DNA of 10,065 nucleotides from Spirochaetaceae bacterium. GTDB lineage: Bacteria; Spirochaetota; Spirochaetia; Treponematales; Breznakiellaceae. The stretch spans positions 1 to 10,065 of the forward strand of contig JAITNO010000119.1 in the NCBI GenBank assembly GCA_031290405.1, in the 5' to 3' direction. A program made the translations under genes and the position numbers. Numbering within the stretch: position 1 is the first letter of the stretch; each line of letters starts with the position of its first letter. This document shows, piece after piece, positions 1 to 6,112 of the stretch. Below the pieces are notes generated by a model. That model did no database searches. It saw nothing but the letters and a program-made list of their open reading frames with translations, and had not been told where the DNA came from.

Positions 1-413
1 GCAAATTGTTTTGTTTTATTAAATTGTAACAAACGTTCCCACGCGTCCCTGAAGCGATTAGGCCATTTACCCGGATAACAATTTTTTTTATGCCAAATAA
101 ATTCTTCTGTCCACAACCAGCCTTGTTTGCGCATTTCAAGTATGAGTTCCATAACGTAGGTGCTTCTTTCGCCATTTACAACACGTTCCTTAATATTGAG
201 AATAAAAGTTCCGGTAGGTTTTAACACGCGCAAAAGTTCAGAGGCGATTGGCAAAAACCAATCTACATACCGCTCCACTGTTACGCCACCATAAGTATCT
301 TTACGCTGGTCGGCGTAAGGTGGCGAGGTAACGATAAGGTCAACCGTGTCGGCGGGGATTTTTTTAAGCGTAATCGCGGCATCCCCCAGAAAAACATCAG
401 TATTCACTTGCAT
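1..413 (-). CDS. Site-specific DNA methyltransferase (N4-cytosine/N6-adenine type), C-terminus cut by window edge
   Basis: I translated this from the minus strand; 137 codons are open from an ATG at 413 to the left edge. An in-frame TGA lies 16 codons upstream with no ATG between, so the start is well fixed. The catalytic motif TSPPY is at residues 29-33, preceded by a hydrophobic strand (VDLIVTSPPYADQR). Further on, ILNIKE (71-76) and PNRFRDAWERLLQF (118-131) are typical of the DNA methylase N-4/N-6 family. The catalytic motif comes first, so the SAM-binding FxGxG motif should lie in the missing part (beta-type order). SPPY is more usual for N4-cytosine than for N6-adenine enzymes, but the base is not proven. 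The gene is clearly more AT-rich than the rest of the window, with A/T-ending codons, which suggests horizontal transfer. No restriction enzyme is visible here; a partner could lie further left. Confidence 0.88.
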   Translation of the reverse strand, partial: MQVNTDVFLGDAAITLKKIPADTVDLIVTSPPYADQRKDTYGGVTVERYVDWFLPIASELLRVLKPTGTFILNIKERVVNGERSTYVMELILEMRKQGWLWTEEFIWHKKNCYPGKWPNRFRDAWERLLQFNKTKQF

Positions 414-659
414 TTTTTCATTATAGTTGTTTTCAAAGACAATTTCAAGGCATCAATTTTCAATAAAAATACAAAAATCCACCTGTATTCGTGCGAGTAG
501 CAACGTAGCAGAAATTAACGGCACATAACACACGGTTTACGCTGCGCCCGCAGTCAGGCGGCCTCTTTCAGGGGGGGCCTCGCCCCCAATCCTTGGGGAG
601 TCTGAGGGGGGAGCGCAGAAGGCCGCGCGGCGCGGGTGGATCACCCCATCCTAGGTCGG
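414..659. other. Gene-free junction from AT-rich to GC-rich DNA
   Basis: I see no credible gene here. Positions 414 to about 530 are AT-rich like the methyltransferase and should hold its promoter, although I cannot pick a convincing one. From about 535 the sequence turns abruptly GC-rich and contains a series of short inverted repeats: CTGC/GCAG at 542-553, the pair at 571-598 and GGGTG/CACCC at 634-646. An open frame that starts at TTG 593 and runs into the aminotransferase is an artefact of missing stops; its first 34 codons have low-complexity Arg/Gly/Pro composition. Confidence 0.6.
571..598. repeat. Two overlapping, mutually exclusive GC-rich hairpins
   Basis: GGGGG (571-575) can pair with CCCCC (583-587), and CCCCAA (584-589) can pair perfectly with TTGGGG (593-598) around a 3-base loop. 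The middle C-run is shared, so only one stem can form at a time. It lies about 100 bases before the aminotransferase. It could be part of a dispersed intergenic repeat, a terminator region for something read from the left, or an attenuator-like switch; nothing here decides between them. Confidence 0.5.
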
Positions 660-688
660 TTTACTTTTTTTTCGATGGGGGATATAGT
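660..688 (+). promoter_or_regulatory. Candidate sigma70-type promoter for the five-gene operon
   Basis: TTTACT at 660-665 and TATAGT at 683-688 are separated by exactly 17 bases (4/6 and 5/6 matches to the consensus boxes). With standard geometry the transcription start falls on position 695, which is the A of the aminotransferase ATG. A run of eight T in the spacer also lowers its GC content. No promoter-like gap exists further down to 5863, so this may drive the whole unit. Confidence 0.5.
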
Positions 689-694
689 GGGCCC

Positions 695-1891
695 ATGGCC
701 ATAGCAAAAAACGTAAAGACGGCGCTTGCTTCGTCGTCGATGATTCGGAAGATGTTTGAAGAGGGGGCGGCCCTCAAGAAGTTGCACGGGGCGGACGGGG
801 TGTTCGACTTTTCGCTGGGGAACCCGGATGTGGAGCCGCCTGCGGCGTTCCACCGGACGCTCCTTGAGCTGGCGACGGAGGATGCGCGCGGGTCGCACGG
901 CTATATGCCGAACGCGGGTTACGCGGATGTGCGCGAGGCGGTTGCGGCGAAGGCGGCTCGCGAGCAGTGCGCGCCGGTTTCCGGCTCCCATATTGTGATG
1001 TCGGTTGGCGCGGCGGGGGGGCTGAACTCGGCGTTGAAGGCTGTGCTTGATCCGGGGGACGAGGTGATCGTCTGCAAGCCGTACTTTATGGAGTACCGTT
1101 CCTATGTGGCGAACCACGGGGGAAAGGTTGTGGAGGTGGACGCGCTGGAGGATTTTGACTTGAATGTGGCGGGGATTAAGGCGGCGCTGGGTGAGCGGTC
1201 TGCCGCGGTTCTGATTAATTCGCCGAATAATCCGACGGGGCGGGTCTACGGCGCGCAGACGCTGGAGGCGCTGGCGGGGGTTCTTGCTGAGCATGGGAGG
1301 AAGTCAGGTCGCTGGCCGTACTTGATTGCCGACGAGCCGTACCGCGAGATTGTTTTTGGCGGAAAGCTTGTGCCGCCGGTGCTTAGTGTGTACAAGAATT
1401 CGATTGTGGTTACTTCCTACTCAAAGTGTCTTTCTCTTGCCGGTGAGCGGATTGGCTATATTGCGGTGAGTCCCGACGCGGACGAGCCGCTTGAACTTTT
1501 GAATGCGCTGATCTACGCGACGCGGGTGCTGGGCTATGTGAACGCGCCGGCGCTGATGCAGCGCTGTGTGGCGCGGCTTACGGATGTGTCGGTGGATGCG
1601 TCGGTCTACGAGAGGCGCCGCGACGCTTTTAAGGAGGCGCTGGACGGGGCGGGCATCGCATACGCGGAGCCTGAGGGGGCGTTCTATGTTTTTGCGCGGG
1701 TGCCGCACAAGGGGGCGGGGGACGGAGACGATCTGGCGTTTAGCGAGCATCTTAAGAAGCATCTGATACTGGGCGTTCCGGGGAGCGGCTTTGGAAAGAA
1801 GGGCTGGATGCGCTTTGCCTACTGCGTCCGTGAAGAGTTGATTCGGGCGTCTGCGGGGGCTTTTAAGAAGGCTGTCGCGGGCTGGGTGTAA
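695..1891 (+). CDS. PLP-dependent class I/II aminotransferase
   Basis: A 398-residue cytoplasmic fold-type I aminotransferase that should move an amino group between an amino acid and a 2-oxo acid using pyridoxal phosphate. The Schiff-base lysine is K244 in SYSKCLSLAGERIGY. N179 lies in SPNNPTG, and D213 and Y216 lie in DEPY, as expected for cofactor contacts. R373 in GWMRFAYC is the likely substrate-carboxylate arginine. The frame is open 34 codons further upstream, but those encode low-complexity sequence across a hairpin region, and family proteins begin near MAIAKNVKTAL, so I choose ATG 695. No good Shine-Dalgarno is present (only GGGGG about 13 bases away). It is the first gene of a tightly packed operon, with 21 bases to the next gene. 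Its codons end mostly in G, unlike the later genes. The substrate (aspartate, alanine, aromatic or other) cannot be told from this sequence. Confidence 0.9.
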   Translation: MAIAKNVKTALASSSMIRKMFEEGAALKKLHGADGVFDFSLGNPDVEPPAAFHRTLLELATEDARGSHGYMPNAGYADVREAVAAKAAREQCAPVSGSHIVMSVGAAGGLNSALKAVLDPGDEVIVCKPYFMEYRSYVANHGGKVVEVDALEDFDLNVAGIKAALGERSAAVLINSPNNPTGRVYGAQTLEALAGVLAEHGRKSGRWPYLIADEPYREIVFGGKLVPPVLSVYKNSIVVTSYSKCLSLAGERIGYIAVSPDADEPLELLNALIYATRVLGYVNAPALMQRCVARLTDVSVDASVYERRRDAFKEALDGAGIAYAEPEGAFYVFARVPHKGAGDGDDLAFSEHLKKHLILGVPGSGFGKKGWMRFAYCVREELIRASAGAFKKAVAGWV

Positions 1892-1912
1892 AAACGCAAG
1901 AAGGGAATAACG

Positions 1913-2650
1913 ATGGGTAAATCAGAAATGCGTCTGTCGCATCTGGAAGGGCTCTCGACACAGGAGCTTTCGTTGTTGGCAAATAGTCTGGACATTGAGC
2001 TTCCCCGTGAACACGACCGGACGCGCATCATCGGCGAGCTTTTGGAGGGGGTTCCGTGCTTGAACATCTACCAACAGAACGACGCGGGCACGGAACGGGG
2101 GTTTTGCCGCGAGCCGCCCCACCCGCAGTTCGGTAAAAGCTTGCTCGATATGCCTCCGCCTCCTCCGGCGTCGCTTCCCAAGCAGTACGGGTTTACGTAT
2201 ATGGACGTGCTTATTCGCGACCCCTTCTGGATCTATGTTTTTTGGGGGATATGCTCGGCGGACAGAAAAAGATATGAAAAAAAGGGGCCCTTCAGCGGGT
2301 ATGTCCTGCGCGTCAGCCTGAACGACTGCATGATGGAAACGGGAAAAGACACGGTTCTGATTGCCACCATTGGCGTGAAAGACAGTTCCCGCTACCTGAG
2401 CATTCCCTCCGAGACGAGAAACTGGGAACATTGCCCGGAAGAGGGCACCTGTTCCTACGTCGTGGACCTCTGCGCCGTCTTTTCAGGAAAAGAGATGACG
2501 CTTGTTTCTTCGCAACCATTCAATCTGCCCAGGACGCTCCCGCTTCCCGGCAGGAGGGATTCCCTTGTTCTGGAAAAACCGATGATGAAGCTTTCGGGCA
2601 TCCTGGATATGAACGTCTACCGGAATGTTGGGGACGCTCCCTGTGCGTAA
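1913..2650 (+). CDS. DUF4912 domain protein with Rho-N/SAP-like N-terminus
   Basis: A 245-residue protein with no signal peptide, presumed cytoplasmic. Residues about 12-46 (LSTQELSLLANSLDIELP, then a helix ending GELLEG) resemble the Rho-N/SAP helix-turn-helix fold, a possible nucleic-acid-binding module. Residues 81-89 hold a proline linker. From about residue 90 the sequence QYGFTYMDVLIRDPFWIYVFWGI matches the signature of DUF4912, in which an RDPxWxYVxW strand is typical; the rest to residue 215 is predicted beta-rich. Biochemical function is unknown for this family. An AGAAGGG ribosome site sits 7 bases before the ATG. It follows the aminotransferase by 21 bases, and the next gene starts within its last codons, so translation is likely coupled. 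Family assignment comes from recalled sequence character rather than a profile search. Confidence 0.8.
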   Translation: MGKSEMRLSHLEGLSTQELSLLANSLDIELPREHDRTRIIGELLEGVPCLNIYQQNDAGTERGFCREPPHPQFGKSLLDMPPPPPASLPKQYGFTYMDVLIRDPFWIYVFWGICSADRKRYEKKGPFSGYVLRVSLNDCMMETGKDTVLIATIGVKDSSRYLSIPSETRNWEHCPEEGTCSYVVDLCAVFSGKEMTLVSSQPFNLPRTLPLPGRRDSLVLEKPMMKLSGILDMNVYRNVGDAPCA

Positions 2651-3374
2651 GGCGATGGCGGCGGCGCCCGTGGCGTTCTGTCTGGCGGCGTTGCTTTTGG
2701 CGGCCTGTTCGGCTCAGATTGACGGCGTGTTCGAGGCGGCGGGGCGCGCGGAATTGAGTGTGAGCGCGGCGGTGCAGCCGAAAACGGCCGCAATGATACG
2801 GAGGGTTTTATCGAAGACCAGCGGCTCCTCTCCGTCGGCTTTGCTCAACGCGGCGGCGTTGAACAATTCGTTTGCGCGGCTGGAAAGCGTCGAACGAGCG
2901 TCTTTCTACAATAGAACGCCCAATCTCCTTGACGGACGGCTTGTCGTCGCGCGGATAGACGAGCTGGTGGCGCAGCAGTCCGGCGGCGAAGAGGCCAGGC
3001 GCTTTATCACCTGGGAACAGAACGCCGGCGGCGGACGGGCGTTCATCCATATCGACCGAAAGAACGGGCCCAAGATCGTTGAGTTTCTATCAGGCGACCT
3101 GAGCGCGTATCTTGCCGCGCTGATGGCGCCTGTCGCCACGGGCGAAGAGCTCGGCGCGAAGGAGTATCTTGAGCTGGTAAGATCCGTCTACGATGCGGAT
3201 ATTGCGAGTGAAATCGAATCGTCCCGCGTCAAGCTGAAGATAAAGTTCCCCGCCAGGATTCGTTCCGTCAAGGGGGGCTCGGGCAACGCAGACGTCGCCG
3301 AGTTCGACGTTCCCCTGCTCAGTCTGCTGGTTTTGGAAAAGCCGCTTTCTTACGAAGTTACGTGGCAAAGATAG
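2643..3374 (+). CDS. Predicted lipoprotein of unknown function
   Basis: I do not recognise this family. From GTG 2643 it has 243 residues. The N-terminus MRKAMAAAPV then a hydrophobic core and the lipobox LLAAC gives lipid attachment at Cys22, so the mature protein should be anchored to a membrane. I prefer GTG 2643 over ATG 2625 and ATG 2655. GGGGA (2630-2634) lies 8 bases before it, and it gives a signal peptide with basic residues, whereas starting at 2655 loses them. The start overlaps the DUF4912 stop by 8 bases, which suggests translational coupling. The mature part is a mixture of polar helices and strands with no repeats or second membrane segment. It stands between a DUF4912 gene and an HD-GYP gene. 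The ATG 2625 start would add 6 residues. Confidence 0.75.
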   Translation: MRKAMAAAPVAFCLAALLLAACSAQIDGVFEAAGRAELSVSAAVQPKTAAMIRRVLSKTSGSSPSALLNAAALNNSFARLESVERASFYNRTPNLLDGRLVVARIDELVAQQSGGEEARRFITWEQNAGGGRAFIHIDRKNGPKIVEFLSGDLSAYLAALMAPVATGEELGAKEYLELVRSVYDADIASEIESSRVKLKIKFPARIRSVKGGSGNADVAEFDVPLLSLLVLEKPLSYEVTWQR

Positions 3375-3383
3375 GCTTCTTCT

Positions 3384-4493
3384 ATGAATGAATACGACGT
3401 TCAGGAAATAAAAACAGGCCGCTTTTTTACCGAGCCCGTCTACCTTGACGAGGGTTTCGTCCTTCTCGCGCAGGAAATGGTGTTTTCCGATGAAATCGCG
3501 TCCCTGCTGACGGAATGGAACTATCAAAAAGTTCTGAGCAACGGGGTAACGCGGGAGTTCTACGAAAACGACGATGCAAATCAGGTTGTCCAGAACGACA
3601 TGGACAAGATTGAACGGGCGCGGGTTTTTATCGAAGAGCTTGAAGAGTGGACGGCGAAATTCTTTATGAAGATTTCCTCGAACTCGAGCGCGGTCCATTT
3701 TGAGATGGTCGCCGAAAAGATGAAGCAGCTCTGCGATTACATCAAGGTTGAGCGTCGGTCCGTTCTGCAAGTCCCGAAGAATGACGCCGGCGCCGACGAC
3801 GAATCTTTTTACGCTTCGCACTGCGTGTGGACGGCGATTGTCTCGATTATTATCGGCCTACGCCTTAAACTTCCCATCCACCGCCTGATTGAGCTTGGCG
3901 CGGCGGCGCTGCTCCACGAAATAGGAATGTTAAAGCTGCCGCCCAGCATTTACCGCATAAAGTCGACGCTGAGCGATAAAGAAAAAGGCCTTCTGTTTGA
4001 GCATCCGCGGCTTGGCTACGAGCTGCTTAAATCCTATAACTTCCCGCTTTCCGTCTGCATCCCCGCGCTTGAACATCACGAGCGGGAAAACGGCAGCGGC
4101 TATCCGCGCCATCTTTCCAAAGACAAGGCGACGCTTTACTCAAAAATTGTCATGGTGGCCGGATCCTACGCGGCGATAACGGAAAGCAGACCGCACCGCG
4201 ACGCCCGCTCAGGCTACGAGGGCATTACCGACCTGCTGCGAAACAAGAGCAAGCAGTACGACGAGTCCGTCGTGCGCGCCCTCGTGTTTTCGCTGTCAAT
4301 CTACCCCATCGGGCAGTATGTCGAGCTTTCCAACGGACGCAAGGCCCAGGTGGTCGACACCAATCCCGAAGACCCCCGCTACCCCATCGTGCAAATATTC
4401 AAAGAGCAGACCCAGGACGGCGCCAATAAAATTGTTACAACGTCGGCGAGCGGCATCTACATCGTCCGGCCCATCAATAAAGACGAAGTCTGA
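3384..4493 (+). CDS. Divergent HD-GYP domain protein (degenerate c-di-GMP phosphodiesterase-like)
   Basis: A 369-residue cytoplasmic protein. Residues 1-130 are a helical region with no receiver domain recognisable. The HD-GYP fold spans about 140-315: H146, LLHEIGMLKLP (176-186), EHPRLGYELL (206-215), HHERENGSGYP (231-241) and VAGSYAAITESRPHR (258-272). Compared with the family pattern, the HD aspartate is E179, the usual HDIGK lysine is M182, and the metal-ligand aspartate of the aD-x-x-dAlt motif is G260. The GYP triplet itself (239-241) and H207, H231, H232 remain. Residues 309-365 form the small beta tail seen after many HD-GYP domains (IGQYVELSNGRKAQVV). It may therefore bind c-di-GMP or a partner without cleaving it; that is an inference. 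It begins 9 bases after the lipoprotein stop with no clear ribosome site and ends 2 bases before radA. Confidence 0.85.
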   Translation: MNEYDVQEIKTGRFFTEPVYLDEGFVLLAQEMVFSDEIASLLTEWNYQKVLSNGVTREFYENDDANQVVQNDMDKIERARVFIEELEEWTAKFFMKISSNSSAVHFEMVAEKMKQLCDYIKVERRSVLQVPKNDAGADDESFYASHCVWTAIVSIIIGLRLKLPIHRLIELGAAALLHEIGMLKLPPSIYRIKSTLSDKEKGLLFEHPRLGYELLKSYNFPLSVCIPALEHHERENGSGYPRHLSKDKATLYSKIVMVAGSYAAITESRPHRDARSGYEGITDLLRNKSKQYDESVVRALVFSLSIYPIGQYVELSNGRKAQVVDTNPEDPRYPIVQIFKEQTQDGANKIVTTSASGIYIVRPINKDEV

Positions 4494-4495
4494 CG

Positions 4496-5863
4496 ATGAA
4501 GTCCAAGCGCACGTTTGTTTTTCGCTGTTCCTCGTGCGGGCACACCGAACCGAAATGGCTGGGGCGCTGCCCCGACTGCGGCGAATGGAACACCCTCGTC
4601 GAGACCGCCGCAGCCGAATCAGGCAGAGGCGCCGCCGCGCGCTCCGGCGAAAGGAACGCCCCGCAGTCTTTCCCCCTGTCCTCCGTGGACAGCGACGAGG
4701 GCAGCCGCATAGGAAGCGGCTCCGGCGAGCTTGACCGCGTGCTCGGCGGCGGCGTCATGCGGCGGGGGGCCATCCTCGTCGGCGGCGAGCCGGGCATCGG
4801 CAAATCGACGCTGCTCTTGCAACTGGCCGCGCAGGTCAAGACAAAGGGGCGCGTCCTCTACATCTCCGGCGAAGAATCCGCGGGACAGCTTAAAATGAGG
4901 GCGGACAGACTCCGCCTTTCATGCGATAAAATCGAAATCTACTGTTCGGGGAACCTGACGGACATCGAAAACATACTCGAATCGGTCAAGCCCGTCGTCG
5001 TCATCGTGGACTCCGCCCAGACCCTCTTCACGACGGAAGCCGGCCTGGTGCCCGGCACCGTCAATCAGATGAAGTACTGTTCCTTCGAGCTCATCTCCTG
5101 GGTAAAGGAACACGACGCCGCCCTCTTCCTCGTCGCCCATGTTACAAAGGAAGGAATAATCGCCGGGCCGAAAACCCTCGAACACATGGTCGACACCGTG
5201 CTTTACTTCGAGCAGACCGACACCGACAAGCGCTTCCTCCGCGCCACGAAGAACCGTTTCGGCTCGGTGGACGAGATCGGCATCTTCACGATGACCGAGC
5301 GGGGGCTCTGCGCCGTCGAGGACCCGTCCGTCCTCTTTTTGGTGCGCCGCGAGGGGAGCCTGCCGCCGGGCATCGCCACAGCCGCCGTTCTTGAAGGAAG
5401 CCGCGCCCTCCTCGTGGAGATTCAAGCCCTCACCGTGCCGGCGAAAGGCGGGATGAGCAGAGTCTACGCAGACCGGATAGACGGCGCCCGCGTCGCCCGC
5501 GTCGCCGCCACGCTGGAAAAGACGCTCGGCATCAGGCTTTCCGACCAGGACATTTATGTGAATGTAGCCGGCGGCATCAGGATCAACGAAGTCGGCGTCG
5601 AGCTTGGACTTGCCGCCAGCATCTATTCGGCGCGGACGGGGATCCCGCTCCCCCAGCGGACGGCCGTTTGCGGCGAGCTTACCCTTGCCGGCGAGGTGAT
5701 GCCCGTCCGTCGCCTTTCCGGCAGGATTAAAACCGCCTTGAACCTGGGCTTTGAAAAGATCGTCTGCCCCGCCTGCGACGAAGCCACCATGAAAGAAGCC
5801 GCCGAACTCTGCCGCTGCACCGCCGTCAAAGACCTCAAAAGCGCCGTCGCCGCAATCTTTTAG
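4496..5863 (+). CDS. radA: DNA repair/recombination ATPase RadA
   Basis: A 455-residue protein, full length for RadA (Sms), which extends heteroduplexes and processes branched intermediates in recombination. It has the zinc finger C11-C14-C25-C28 (CSSCGHTEPKWLGRCPDC), the Walker A motif GGEPGIGKST at 96-105 with K103, a Walker B strand ending at D172 (VVIVDS), the RadA-specific KNRFG motif at 252-256, and a C-terminal Lon-protease-like domain (about 275-455) without proteolytic role in this family. All hallmark residues are intact. The ATG lies two bases after the HD-GYP stop, so expression is probably coupled to the operon; no strong ribosome site is visible. Codons here end mostly in C. The TAG stop is followed by a T-run (5864-5870) but without a clear stem just before it. 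Confidence 0.97.
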   Translation: MKSKRTFVFRCSSCGHTEPKWLGRCPDCGEWNTLVETAAAESGRGAAARSGERNAPQSFPLSSVDSDEGSRIGSGSGELDRVLGGGVMRRGAILVGGEPGIGKSTLLLQLAAQVKTKGRVLYISGEESAGQLKMRADRLRLSCDKIEIYCSGNLTDIENILESVKPVVVIVDSAQTLFTTEAGLVPGTVNQMKYCSFELISWVKEHDAALFLVAHVTKEGIIAGPKTLEHMVDTVLYFEQTDTDKRFLRATKNRFGSVDEIGIFTMTERGLCAVEDPSVLFLVRREGSLPPGIATAAVLEGSRALLVEIQALTVPAKGGMSRVYADRIDGARVARVAATLEKTLGIRLSDQDIYVNVAGGIRINEVGVELGLAASIYSARTGIPLPQRTAVCGELTLAGEVMPVRRLSGRIKTALNLGFEKIVCPACDEATMKEAAELCRCTAVKDLKSAVAAIF

Positions 5864-5934
5864 TTTTTTTATAGCGGCCTACGGCGCCAAGCCGTGTGCG
5901 GTATGCTTTGTGGCTGAGGAGCGGCGTTCTCCCG

Positions 5935-5977
5935 GCAAGGATGCCAGGCTCGTGAGGGGAGGCCTGGCGCTCCTTGC
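5935..5977. repeat. Long intergenic hairpin between radA and dus
   Basis: GCAAGG (5935-5940) pairs with CCTTGC (5972-5977) and GCCAGGC (5943-5949) pairs with GCCTGGC (5962-5968). A small internal loop of 2 and 3 bases separates the two stems, and the terminal loop is 12 bases. That is 13 perfect pairs. No T-run follows directly, so it is not a simple terminator; it could be a dispersed palindromic element or an mRNA-end stabiliser. Confidence 0.6.
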
Positions 5978-5982
5978 GGGGA

Positions 5983-6006
5983 GCCGCCTGAGGGCGGTTT
6001 GTTGTC
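5983..6006 (+). terminator. Possible weak rho-independent terminator after radA
   Basis: GCCGCC (5983-5988), loop TGAG, then GGCGGT (5993-5998) form a 6-pair stem ending in a G-U pair, followed by TTTGTTGT. The tail is short and interrupted by G, so termination efficiency is uncertain. It sits 120 bases past the radA stop and just before a separate promoter candidate for dus, which fits the end of the operon. Confidence 0.4.
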
Positions 6007-6040
6007 GGCTGAGGATGGATTGCTATCGGCTGATGATGGA
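5999..6040. repeat. Two-copy 21-base tandem repeat
   Basis: Units 5999-6019 and 6020-6040 agree at 18 of 21 positions (core TCGGCTGAGGATGGA against TCGGCTGATGATGGA). It lies upstream of the dus promoter candidate. Because 21 is a multiple of 3 it can be read without stops, which explains why the dus frame looks open 38 codons too far upstream. Confidence 0.65.
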
Positions 6041-6077
6041 CCTGCCGACAAAGCACACCATAAAGCATCTGGTGCAA

Positions 6078-6106
6078 TTACAATTCAGACGGCGGCGGTG
6101 TATCAT
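6078..6106 (+). promoter_or_regulatory. Candidate promoter for dus, placing the start on its ATG
   Basis: TTACAA (6078-6083), 17 bases, then TATCAT (6101-6106). The -10 matches 5/6, the -35 only 3/6. With standard spacing, transcription would start at 6113, the A of the dus ATG. No Shine-Dalgarno-like sequence occurs in the preceding 20 bases (GGCGGCGGTG is a poor match). Confidence 0.4.
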
Positions 6107-6112
6107 GCAAGC

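Noticed and set aside
641..1294. 217-codon open frame on the minus strand inside the aminotransferase gene
   Set aside because: Arg/Pro/His-rich composition typical of an antisense shadow of a GC-rich gene; no family character, and the plus-strand gene has all catalytic motifs.
5861..5880. T-run right after the radA stop as a rho-independent terminator
   Set aside because: No convincing GC stem sits immediately before the T-run; only weak GC-rich complementarity within the last codons.
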